A stretch of 64,000 nucleotides of DNA from Geosiphon pyriformis (lineage: Eukaryota; Glomeromycota; Glomeromycetes; Archaeosporales; Geosiphonaceae): the NCBI GenBank assembly GCA_016748015.1, contig JAAOMT010000706.1:35997-99996 (forward strand), in the 5' to 3' direction. Shown here piece by piece: positions 49,311 to 59,924 of the stretch; the stretch's first letter is position 1; the number at the start of each line of letters is the position of its first letter. The translations under genes and the position numbers were made by a program. A model generated the notes under the pieces. That model was not told where the DNA came from. It was given only the letters and a program-made list of their open reading frames with translations, and searched no databases.

Positions 49311-50153
49311 AATGATTAAGAGACTTGGAACGATAAAAAATTTCTTCGTTCGCCCAAGACCTAATATATCATAAAATTCTTTGCGGATCAACCAATCAGC
49401 ATGAAACAATTCTGTCGTTATTGAATAGCATAATAATAGGTATAAAACCTGTTCGATTATTAATAATCTTGAATGGATTAGTTTTGTGTGTTGATCAAGT
49501 ATTACAACATTCCAAATTATTTTATCTCAATTATTAAGTTGCTAGAAATTCATGACAAATACAAAATCGGCGGCAGATATTTAACCATTTGAGATAAAAT
49601 CACGTCATCTATTGCATTCTGAACAAAGACTTGTCCGAACTCATCTATTTTCTGGCAAATTCCAACTGGTCTTGTTAAAGAAAATATATGCAATAATTAC
49701 TGAAAAAAATCTATTTATTTAATATGACCATTCTCATGTGCAGTGAGAAGAAAATAATATTGCGTTTATTGATTATATATTAATTTAATATTCTTTAATA
49801 AATATATGTAAAATTATATTAAATTATTGTTATGTTTAATTTTTTTCATTTAATTATATAATGATTTTATCAATCAAGGTGCCATAAAATCTAGTAATAA
49901 AAATTAATTGTCAAAATTATTGAGCTTATAGCAAAAGTCATCATAAAAATAATAACTGTTCTTATATTTAAGGTTAAATATAACATCAACTAGAATCAAC
50001 ATAATAGAACAAACAAGAAAACTATATTAAATCGGAACCCGAGTGAACCATTTATTCTTAATCATTGCATCGAGGTCGTACAATTTCTAGGATCACTTGT
50101 TGATGAAACTTCAATTTAAATAATAAAACATTAAATTTACAATTAACTTACTC
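49311..50153. other. Upstream region of NmrA-like gene and tRNA
   Basis: AT-rich intergenic DNA. No gene recognised. Confidence 0.5.
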
Positions 50154-50226
50154 GCCTTCTTAGCTCAGTTGGGAGAGCGTTAGACTGAAGATCTAAAGGT
50201 CCTGTGTTCAATCCACAGAGGGGGCA
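50154..50226 (+). tRNA. tRNA-Phe (GAA)
   Basis: Complete cloverleaf without intron. The acceptor stem GCCTTCT pairs with AGGGGGC (two G-U pairs), the D-arm is GCTCAGTTGGGAGAGC, and the anticodon arm is TTAGA-CTGAAGA-TCTAA with anticodon GAA. The T-arm is CTGTG-TTCAATC-CACAG and the discriminator base is A. The internal A box (TAGCTCAGTTGG) and B box (GTTCAATCC) for RNA polymerase III are intact. Confidence 0.97.
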
Positions 50227-51415
50227 AATGCTGTAAAATCCCATAACGTAATTCATCCATTATCAGTTTTTTAATCAAGGAATTAACGAAATTATTATGG
50301 TCCGATTTTTACCAGATTGGGATTCTTGAAAATAAATTCTATTAATGAAGCATAATTCACGTGTTTCAGATTTATTAATATTTTTGGCAAAGTTAATAAA
50401 TAATATTTCTATTAAAAATTTATTTAAGATAATAAATGTTATTATAACTTATAAAGTATTTTATTATGTTAATAAGATAATTTATTACAAAATTAATAAA
50501 TGAAGAAAATTGCCATAATCAACTATCGTTGAGCTATTAATTTTAATTATCATTTGTTGAGCTATTAATTTTAAATTATCATTTATTGACAATTAATAAT
50601 AATTTATATATTCGTTTTTTTTTTAAAAAATAAATTTACATTTTTGATACTTCTATAAAGAATTATTTTTATTTTTTTATTTTATTGTGCATACACGATG
50701 TATTTTGATTTAATTATATTTAAAGTTATAATCGATTTTTATATTTTTTATAAAATGAAAATAACTTTGAAATTTTTAATAATGTTAATTTTTTAAAATA
50801 TTTGATCAAAAATTTTACTGTATTAAAATACGGTTTTTTACAAATTTAGATAAAATTTAATTTTCATTCCATTAAACTTTTATTACAACTTAAAAAATCA
50901 AATATTTAAGAACAAGGCTATTCAAAATATTCAAAATATTCAAAACAAACACCAAATCCAAAAGCTTGAGAAACTTTATTCTTCAAAACAATGAGAAAAG
51001 ATGAAAGGCATTGTCTAAATAATTTTAAGAACTGGAATGTTTCGATTAACCTAAATCAACGGTAGTTTAATTCTTTGGCATGAAGGCGAATAAGAATTAA
51101 GTATCAAGTTCTTTGGGTGTCTGCGATTTAATTACAATTTTCATCTTAAACTGTGAAATCGGAGACCTAAATTTCTTGTCGAAAATGATCGCATACAATT
51201 TTACAGAAGCATCACTGAATGTCAATGAGCATTCTCTTTTAACTTTGCAAGTAACCCAATAAGTGCAAAAAAAAGGCTTGAAACATTTATACTATCAAAA
51301 TAATTCAAGTTACATGACGAATTAGGAACCTGGAAAGATTCCTTAAACGTACCACGGTTGGGACAAGAAATTCTTGGGAAAGCATAGTTTTGTATAAAAA
51401 ATATATATAAGGCTT
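50227..51415. other. AT-rich intergenic DNA
   Basis: Lies between the tRNA and the 3' end of the FKBP gene. The + strand at 50945-51340 is less AT-rich but shows no supported frame. Confidence 0.5.
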
Positions 51416-52989
51416 TTAACTAGATGAGAACATTCGATTATAAATATTTTTTTCTTTTTGCTGTGACTGTTTTTTCGCTTGCAGGATTTTATCGTGCAAA
51501 AGTCTAAGGGTGTTATCGTTACTAGCGATCTAGATGAGATGCGGGAAATGTAATAATGAGACCGAAATTTTGTGAACTTATTTGTTAGGACAATTTCGAA
51601 GTGTTTGAATAAAAGATACCTGTAATCCCAAATTAACCTGCTCAATGGCTTTGTCGAACTCATTTTTACCGAGTAAGGCTTGCCCAAGGCGATAGATAGC
51701 TTTTATATTCTGAGGGTCTTGCTTGAGTACCTTCAATGTACCTTTATCTTAATAAAGTTTCTTTGTCTTTGAATTAAGCCTTACAGGGAAAATTTTCTTA
51801 CTTCTCGAGAAAATTCCTCAGCTTTAGCGAAATCTTGAAGGGCCAATAGACATGCAGCTGTGTTGGAATTGAGGACAACAAATAAACTACGGTATTCTTC
51901 ATTGATAAGTTTTTTGGTAGGGGTCTTCAATTGATCTTTGATATTGGGTTGACGAACTACATCTGGAGAATTTTGAGAGTAATACGTAGCTTCCTCTTCT
52001 ATATATCTTAGAGACTGAAAGAAAGAGGTTAAGCAACAGGTATTGATTGAAATAATAAGAAACTTATTAGATCAAATATCCCAATAGAACCTTTTTATAT
52101 AACTCGATGGCTCTTTGAAATTCATTCTTTTTAAAGAATTGATTCCCCTCTTCTTTTAGTTTTTTGAGTTTGATCAACCTGTGTTTCAAGGGTTCCTGTT
52201 TTTGAGATTTTTTAAATTGGCCATGGAGATAACAAATATCAGATGATTTAATGCTATAGTAGGAATTTTACATCAGTGCAGCGCAGTATTTCGATTTCGT
52301 AGTTTATCTCTGTATGTGGTGGTATTAACGGTGGAGACCCAATTGATCCAAAAGCTAATTAAAGAGAAATAATAATAATAATAATGAACAAGAAGTTTTG
52401 ACGCGAGTCCTTCATTGAAGATATTGATCGATTGAGCGAAAACACCATAACCAAATTTTACAACTTACACTAACCATATTCCGCGGCAATTAAGACTTCA
52501 GCCTTCTCTCCAACACACATGGAATTGAGTGCCTCTTCAAGTCCACGAATCACCTGGCCTTAAGGTTTGATTGCAAGAATAAAAGCGAATTAATCAACAC
52601 AGCTTCAGTCGATCTCCTATAGAAATCAGCTCGCAAAAGAAGCTACCTGAGCCAAGCTGGAAAGTTGTAGGCAATCCTCCTCGCTCTGCAGAAGAGTCAA
52701 TTACTTCTTCTTCTTCTTCTTTTTCTTCTTCTTCTTCTTCACATGATTCGTTCCGTTCAACCTTCTCGCCCCTTTTCTTTGTGACTATCTTTCCTGTATA
52801 AAGCACTGTAATAAAAAAGATGAATTTTCAAAATTCGGAATTTTGCATTCTCAATCAAGTTGAAGCAATAAGTTTTGCCTATTACTTCCCAGAAACAAAA
52901 GATCTCGGTGCAACCGTGGGCCCACTTCCTTCTCTTATAATGCGTTTCTTGACGCCTTTATCATCAGTTATTGGTTTAAATTCTGTCAT
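51416..52989 (-). CDS. FKBP-type peptidyl-prolyl isomerase with C-terminal TPR domain
   Basis: Exons 2-8 join in phase: 52805-52647, 52558-52475, 52354-52272, 52195-52091, 52014-51802, 51730-51620, 51529-51416. Exon 1 starts at ATG 52989 (MTEFKPITDDKGVKKRIIRE); its donor is uncertain (52926 keeps the frame). The FKBP domain shows LYTGKIV, VIDSS, TFQLGSGQVIRGLEEALNSM, LIAAEYAFGS and LIPPHTEINYEIEIL. The active-site Trp after VIRG is Leu, and the usual His is Ser, so isomerase activity may be weak. The TPR part starts at LKEEGNQFFKKNEFQRAIEL and includes NSNTAACLLALQDFAKAEEF and NIKAIYRLGQALLGKNEFDK. The tail QQKEKNIYNRMFSSS is typical of Hsp90-binding immunophilins (FKBP51/52 type). An acidic loop of Glu residues is inserted inside the FKBP domain. 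It is transcribed divergently from the hypothetical gene at 53132. Confidence 0.9.
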
Positions 52990-53131
52990 AAGGGTTTTGA
53001 TGAGAGGAATCTAACAGCTACAGAAGTTTTTTTAACTATGGGATGCCTTGTACACAACTGATTTGCTGATCACAAACGATGAATATATAAATTGATCATC
53101 TTGAGATATCACTTATTTAATGGCCTAGTGC
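52990..53131. promoter_or_regulatory. Short divergent intergenic region
   Basis: Only 142 bases separate the ATG of the FKBP gene (-) from the ATG of the hypothetical gene (+), so this stretch must hold both promoters and leaders if the second gene is real. No specific motif is recognised. Confidence 0.4.
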
Positions 53132-53716
53132 ATGAGCCAAATTAGACGCAACAAGGTACCCTCATTTTCCAGTGATCTTTATAGAAAGGAAAGGATAAAC
53201 ATTAAAGAAAATCCAACTCTGAAGCTTCTTGAGAATCAGGGATCAGATAGTTGGGCCTCGTCATGGAAATCCCATAAGGGATCGGTCGGAAATTTGAAAA
53301 TTACGGATAAGGGTACTGGAATATAAGTAGTATCTTGAGGCTATTAAAAATCGCATAAATATGGGGAATTTTATTTGAAGCTTTTATACATAAAGAAGGA
53401 TAAATACGATTTTTGTCTAACAAAATTTCAAATAAAACCGTCAAATTACAACTGACTTGACCTTGGTCAAGAACGAGTGTCCATGTTCACAAAAAGAGAC
53501 TCATGCAAGAATATTATTTTAAACAAAACAATTCGGAATCTAAAGGTTGATAAAATAGAAGGCAATCAAGACCAATCCCAAATGGTCATATTCTCAAATG
53601 AATATCAAAAAAATAAGATGGAAAATGCAATAAATCCACCAGGTGTCCTCCAAATACATACCATTCTCTGCTACCATAAGAGATATAGAAATCCTAAGAT
53701 CTTGTTTTCACCTTAA
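53132..53716 (+). CDS. Hypothetical Lys/Ser-rich protein
   Basis: Two open frames (53132-53326 and 53477-53716) can be joined in phase by a GT-AG intron from about 53305 to 53474, giving about 135 residues. The first exon has SQIRRNKVPSFSSDLYRKER, LKLLENQGSDSWASSWKS and VGNLKITDK; the second has MFTKRDSCKNIILNKTIRNL and ENAINPPGVLQIHT. Composition is basic and Ser-rich without membrane segments; a nuclear or nucleic-acid-binding protein is possible but unproven. The stop overlaps the end of the convergent gene by 9 bases. Family not recognised. Confidence 0.5.
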
Positions 53717-55341
53717 AGAACCAGACTCGAAAGATCGTGGACCAGTATAGCCAATAAGCCCGAGATATTGGAGATCAATATTATCCTCGTCACCCTCCGA
53801 CCGTAATAGTTTGACAAGAACAAATTTTCCAGACCTTTTTAAGAAAATAAAATTATTTTCGAGTTACAGCTTATGAAAAAACATCAAGGATAAAATACGC
53901 ATTGAATACCGTGTCGGACTGAAAGTATGGGATGTGTAATATGTTGAAGAGTCCAAGTGAAAATACGCAGCTGGCCAACCGTCTTCTATTCTTCCATTTT
54001 CACCACTTTCTATAAGAGCATCGTAATCGGAACGGGTAAAATCGTCATATTTTGAAGTGGCTTTTAGTCAAGATTGTTGAAAACAATCAAAGAGAATTTC
54101 AGTTTTTTAAATTGTTTGACAAAAAAAATGTAAAAGTTGAATAGTTTCATACCTTCCAAAGATATGGGCTCATGGGAAACAAAAATGAGGCCTTCTTTAC
54201 CTTTAAGGGGACAAAATAATGAGATGATGCAAATTAAAATAAAGATGCATTTATAAGTAAAAAAATAATTGATTGAGGACATACATGGGGCAGTATAACC
54301 ATGTGTCGGTGCTTTTACCACAATTTTTGTGAGGACAAAAGCTGAATCCATGACATCCTGAGTTTGATCGTTGAATCGAAGTATGATATTGATGTTGGTA
54401 CTCTTTTTGGAACTAAAGAAATCACTCAATTTTTAAAATCACACCGATGTATGTATAGAACGAAGGTTATGGAATCGAAAAATGAAGTACCAACCAATAC
54501 ACGAGATTATCGTTTCTAAGTATATTCTCAACATTGTACGCCTCGCTGTGTAATAGAAAAGTAGATCATGTTAGGCCATTGAGACAATATTAATCATCAA
54601 AAAATGTTTCTATTGTGAGGATGTTTTGATGGAGTTCCTTCGTTAGCTCTCTTTCAAAATTCTGAGATTGTGTTGCTTATCATGAAAATTGTATCGACGC
54701 TGAAAATAGAAGACCAGCAAAAAATTGAAGGTCTGATTTTCCAATCTGCAATTCCCTAGACCCCGAGGTATAATTTTGTGGTACAACATTTTCAAGGGAA
54801 ATTGCCATCGATATTGATAACACTGAGCCATGGTCATTGATCACTATTCTCTTCTCGCTTAGGTATAAAACCTTGCAACAAATTACCTATAAAATCCACC
54901 ATCACAGTATATAACGTTGAAGCATAGCGGAAACTCGCCGGTCGTATTGTATGTGTTACGCCATTTTCTCTTCAATCTATTGTCTCGTATGGAACTTCGC
55001 CTATGCAAAGCAAGTGATCCAGCACGCGTAGGTGAAGTTTGTCGACTAGTAGTAGCGTGTTGCAAGCTCCGGGAATTTAATAATTCGTCAAATCCTTCAT
55101 TTCGACTTGAAGAACTATTATTACTTAGTGACTGAATAAAGGTTTGGAAGGTGTTTGAACGGGATAATTGGTGTAGCAGTGCTGAAGAAAAAGGCGGCGG
55201 TGGCGTTCCTGTTGTTGTTGCTGCTGGTTGAGATATTAGACTGTTTTGCGGGGCTGAATCTGAAGTTGTAGAGTTACTGCTATCACTCGACAAGGGAATC
55301 TCTGTCAGGTCTAAAAAATTATGGTTTGAAGTTACTCTCAT
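53708..55341 (-). CDS. Conserved Ser-rich protein with discoidin/DOC-like C-terminal part
   Basis: Six exons join in phase: 55341-54887, 54545-54495, 54412-54285, 54200-54153, 54060-53910, 53834-53708; 319 residues. Residues 1-130 are disordered and rich in Ser, Thr and Pro (PPPPFSSALLHQLSR, SNNSSSSRNEG), ending in a basic patch RRSSIRDNRLKRKWRN. The ordered part begins CFNVIYCDGGFYSEAYNVEN, then ILRNDNLVYCSKKSTNINII, IVVKAPTHGYTAPCKEGLIF, DDFTRSDYDALIESG and KFVLVKLLRSEGDEDNIDLQ followed by YLGLIGYTG. The pattern N..NIL..DN..Y.S...TN.NI.L.F ... VLVKLL......NID.QY.G..G resembles galactose-binding-like beta-sandwiches of the F5/8C or APC10/DOC type. The name and role of the family are unknown to me; a ubiquitin-ligase adaptor is one possibility. 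Confidence 0.75.
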
Positions 55342-55484
55342 TTCCTTTTTGAATTGTTAGATTCACAAGTAAGTTTGGTTATTCGCTCTGTGATTTTCAC
55401 TTCCAAAGTGAGTCCTGTAACGGATGGCTGTTATGTAACGTTAGTATCCCTAAGAAACTTAAAGCTTTGAAGAAAATTTTATGG

Positions 55485-55724
55485 TTAAGTGTCCCGGCAC
55501 TCGAGCTCTTTTTTACGCCCAAATTGACAATGTAATCGACACTTGCAAATTCTATTGACTGTGAATGATCTCCGAATCATAATAATAGAACATCTAGTCA
55601 AATTGAAACTAGCTTGATTTAGTTCCGACTCCGACTGGATGTCGTGACTTGTCTTACTGCACATAGTTCCCATGATCAAAATCATCACTGGGAAAGAGAA
55701 CAATATTGATTGAAAACAATGCAT
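55485..55724 (-). CDS. Small Cys-rich secreted protein candidate
   Basis: An ATG-initiated, intronless 79-residue frame. Residues 1-21 (MHCFQSILFSFPVMILIMGT) are a clear hydrophobic signal peptide. The mature part of about 58 residues has six Cys, four of them clustered as ICKCRLHC ... LEC near the basic C-terminus (RRSFTVNRICKCRLHCQFGR). Codon use includes GC-rich triplets unlike the surrounding DNA, which supports coding. It lies 144 bases upstream of the DOC-like gene on the same strand, at the edge of the gene-poor desert. Size, signal and Cys content fit a small secreted (effector-like) protein, but a missing exon cannot be excluded. Confidence 0.5.
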   Translation of the reverse strand: MHCFQSILFSFPVMILIMGTMCSKTSHDIQSESELNQASFNLTRCSIIMIRRSFTVNRICKCRLHCQFGRKKELECRDT

Positions 55725-56144
55725 TTAAAAGTTCATAATTGATAAAGTTGAAAATAAATAATTCAAATATTTAAAAAAATGGTTTAAACAAACATGTATT
55801 CTAAATTTATAAAAACAAATATGCATAAAAACAAATTTAATTATTAAATTATAAAAAACTCAAGTTTTTTAAATATTTGTTTACATATTTTCTTATAATT
55901 TTTTTTAATACTATAATTATCAATTTTAAAATATTGAAATCAAATAAAAATAATATTTTGTAATTTAGAAAAGTTATTAAACAGTTAGAATAATTTAAGT
56001 TATCTAATTTGAAATTTTTAATAAATTCGTCTTAAGAAGAAACACAATATTTAAAAATAAAATAATTTTTATTAAAAGTTTTTTGGTATTATTTTGCAAA
56101 TATTATAATTAAATATGTGAAATTATTATTTTTATTTGCTAAAG

Positions 56145-56161
56145 GTGTAGTCCAACCACTG
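56145..56161 (+). repeat. Transposon-end-like inverted motif (left)
   Basis: GTGTAGTCCAACCACTG matches the reverse complement of 59908-59924 (GTGAAGTCCAACCGCTA) at 14 of 17 positions. GC-rich islands of this kind in AT-rich DNA often mark terminal inverted repeats of DNA transposons. Confidence 0.4.
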
Positions 56162-58201
56162 ACTATTCTCATATAACCTAATTATTATACATTAGACATA
56201 ACCAGCTACTGGAATTTATTATTCATTTATTTATTTTATTAAATTAATAAATGCATTAAATATTTATGTTAACATTAAATTATAATTAATCATAACATTT
56301 TACCTAAATTGATTTTTGATAATAAACAATAAATATAAATAATAATATTATCATTTTCAATAATTTTTTATTTGTACTATTGTAACATATTATTAATTAA
56401 AAATTAGTTATGTTAAAAAATATTTATAGTTGAATGCTTAAAAGATTTAAGTTTTTATTATCTAAATAAACATTTTGTCAAACAAAAAATTCATGATATC
56501 GCTTTATTAAAAAGTAAATTATTTTTTTAATATTAATATTTGATTAAAAATATACTAAATTATCATTTTAATTTAATACATTTAAATAAAGTTTTTTAAA
56601 AAAAAACCTTTTTTTATTTTATATTTTCATAATTACATTCAAATCAATAAAAAAATACACCTTTTTATTTCTGTTAGTTTAATAGTTTTAATACTCAAAA
56701 AATCTTTTTGGAAATAAAAACAGCTAAACAGCATTTTTTTAAAATGCTTTTCTTAAATAATAAAAACACAAAATAGTTTTTAATTACTAAAAAGCACTAT
56801 TTTTAACTTTAATTAGAAGTTTTTCTTTTTTTAATTTTTTTAAATAATTAACTAAAGCCAATTCTAACAAGTTCTAAGATTTTTAATAGCAAACTAGTAA
56901 ATAAATTATTATTTTTTGAACAACTTTTCTTATTATTGCTTAAATAACCAAAAAAACCAAAGAAACAACGTTTTTTTTTAAAATATCTAAAATAATATTT
57001 TTAAATTATTATTTTTAATTTGTAGTCTGTTTTTTCTTGTAAAAAATAATTTATTGGCTTTTTTAATTTTACTTATATTTTTATTAATTGTTTTATAATT
57101 GTATTAATCATAGTTCTTATTTTTAATCTAACTATAAGCAAAAATTTTTTTATTTTAAATAACAATAACAATAATAATAATAACATATTATTAAAACTAA
57201 TTCAGATTAGCATATAACTAAATTACTTAATATATTAAAGTTTATTTATTAATTTTAAAAACAAAACAAATTATGTTTTTATATATAATTTTAATTAATC
57301 AATTTATTAAATTACCTAATTTCTATATAATATTATTAAAATTTTTTTTTGTTTTATAATGATTATTTTATTATTGATTTATTATTGATTTATTATTTAT
57401 AAGTTGTTATCAAAATTTTGGTTTAATTTTGCTAATATAATATATCTTTTAAATATTTAATTAAGATATTAAGTTAATATTTAAATTCAAGTTTTTTAAA
57501 TAATTGTTATTTGGTTTTAATATAGAAAGTTTTTAAATATAATAATTTAAGTTTTGGAAAATTGTTTAAAATTTTTTGTTTATTAATCTCAATAATTAAA
57601 TATTTTGGATTTATAAATTACAAAAAATCATTTTTTTAAGCAATAATAATAATATAGTTAAACAATTGTAAAGTAACAAAAAAAATAATTTTTTTTTAAG
57701 TATTTATTTTAGTTAAAAAAAATTGTTTTTGTGAATTTAATTTTTATTTTAAGTATTAAAACTATTATTATGTTAAATATTTATTGTAAAATATATTTTT
57801 AGAAATATTTATTGTATTATTCTATGTTTTTGAATGATAATTTTTTAAATTAATATAAATAATAATAAATTATTTATTATTTTAAAAAACTTTAATAATT
57901 TTAATTTAAACTGGTTGAATTTCATCTAAATTATCTAAAATTTATTTAAGATACATGAATTTTAGCTTAAATTACATAAATTTTAGTTTGAATTACTTAA
58001 AATTGCTCTTGTATTAAAAGCTCAGAGTTTTATATGTTCTTGTAAAATAAAAATACTTATTTTGTATTAATTTAATAAATATTCTAGTAAATATGAAAAT
58101 AAAATCTGTAATATTAGAATTAAATTAATTTTTGGTTTATAATTTTGATTAACAATCTCGTTAATTTTAAATAATTTTTGATTAATAATATCAATAATTT
58201 T

Positions 58202-58512
58202 AGGGAATTGCTAAATCGACCCACCCGCAGCACGTGATATTATTTTACGTCATAGTTTCGTATTCAACTATATATAGAAACATATTAACGAATATTATGG
58301 TTGTCCACAACGAAGTGTTTTTTAATTATAAAACACTATAAATTACTTAAGGCATAAGAAAAAATTAAATATATAATCTATATTCAATTTTATATAAGAA
58401 AAAGTTATTTTTTATTTTAATTAAACTAATATTTATTAGAATTACTAATAAATAAATATTAAAATTCTATATATATTAATATCACGTGTTGCGGGTGATT
58501 TAGCAATTCCCT
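58202..58512. mobile_element. 311-bp MITE-like element
   Basis: The ends are inverted repeats of about 40 bases: AGGGAATTGCTAAATC at 58202, with its reverse complement ending at 58512, continuing after a small indel as ACCCGCARCACGTGATATTA. The flanks carry an identical 6-base direct repeat AATTTT (58196-58201 and 58513-58518), a likely target-site duplication, though the AT-rich context weakens that. There is no coding capacity. Each end contains the palindrome CACGTG. Size, inverted ends and lack of ORF define a non-autonomous DNA transposon; the superfamily is not clear. Confidence 0.8.
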
Positions 58513-59907
58513 AATTTTATTTTATTGTTAACAATACAATTAACTTTATTTATACTAAACTTTAAATATAGTAACCAAAAATTGCCATGACCAAATTTTT
58601 ATAATTAATAAATGAATTCAAATTCATTTTTTTGAATTTTTATATCTAATTTGCTCTTTTTATAACGAATTTTCACATAAACATATATAATATTATGTGT
58701 AATATAACACAAAATTTCGTTTTTAATTAAATATATTTGAATAAAAATACATTAATAAATATTATTCTTAAAAAAATTATAAAAAAATTAGATTTTTACC
58801 AAATATTTTAATCTTATAATTAAAATAATGTTATAATATTTGATAATTATATTATATAATGCTATAATAAATATAGCAAAAACATGATTTAATGTATAAT
58901 AACAAATTATACATAATTGTTAATTAAAAACTGGCATTTTTTAAAAAAACAATTACAAAATCTTTTGATATTAATAGAAATAAGAAGAAAAATTTGGAAA
59001 TACTTCTTAATATAGTAATAATCTTTTAGTAAATAAATATATTCACATTGAAAATGAAAATATTTGAACAGATTTTACTAATAAAAATATTTATTCAAAA
59101 AAATTAAAATAAAAAAAAAATTAAAACAGTAAAAAAAATTGAAATAAAAAATAAAATAATATTTAAAACATTAATAAATACAGTTTTAAAGTATTTATAT
59201 TAACAAAAATCAAATTTGGTAAAATTAATAAAAAAGTAAAAATTTTAAGAAAATTAATTAAATAAATTAGATTAGTTATTCAAAAAAATTTAAAAAACTA
59301 ATTCTAATTATTATTTTAAGAATAAAATAATTGAGGAGTTTTAGTAATTTATTTTTATTTATTTTTATTTTTATTTTTATTTATATTTATATTTATTTAT
59401 TTTCTATTTATATTTATTATTATAATTAAAGTAATTTTTATAAACTTTTTATTAATAAATATATAATAAATTGTTATTTTTTTTAAAATTATGTCTTGTT
59501 ATTTGATAAAAAAATTGACCAAAATTAAATAAATTATATATATTATTATTATATAATATATTTAATTAATTATAACAAACTTTGATTATAACCAATAAAA
59601 AATTCTCATAACAAAAAATTCAATAAAATAAAGTTAATTATAATTATTATATAAATTTTATTTGATAACAATAGTTTAATTGGTTTAAAATTAATTATTA
59701 AGAACAATATTAAGCTTTATTATATAAAATTTGCATTTTAAGTTTTTTTAAATATGATTATTCTAATTAAACGTATTAAATTACTTTTTATTATTATTTT
59801 TAAAATTGCTAAAATTTTTATAATTTCTGAATTTAATATTGTTTTTGTTGTTATTACTTTTTTAATGTTTTTTTAAATATTATTACAAATAATATTAAAA
59901 TATTAGA

Positions 59908-59924
59908 TAGCGGTTGGACTTCAC
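59908..59924 (-). repeat. Transposon-end-like inverted motif (right)
   Basis: TAGCGGTTGGACTTCAC, the inverted partner of 56145-56161. The two could bound a 3.8-kb decayed element or be ends of two separate elements pointing outward. Confidence 0.4.

Noticed and set aside
48973-49374. Plus-strand frames over the NmrA-like gene
   Set aside because: Antisense shadows; one runs into the triplet repeat (poly-Met).
51343-51687. 114-codon minus-strand frame
   Set aside because: It crosses the last intron of the FKBP gene; only its parts within 51416-51529 and 51620-51687 overlap coding sequence, and in the wrong frame.
54643-54837. 64-codon minus-strand frame inside the DOC-like gene
   Set aside because: It lies in the long first intron and does not join in phase with the flanking exons.
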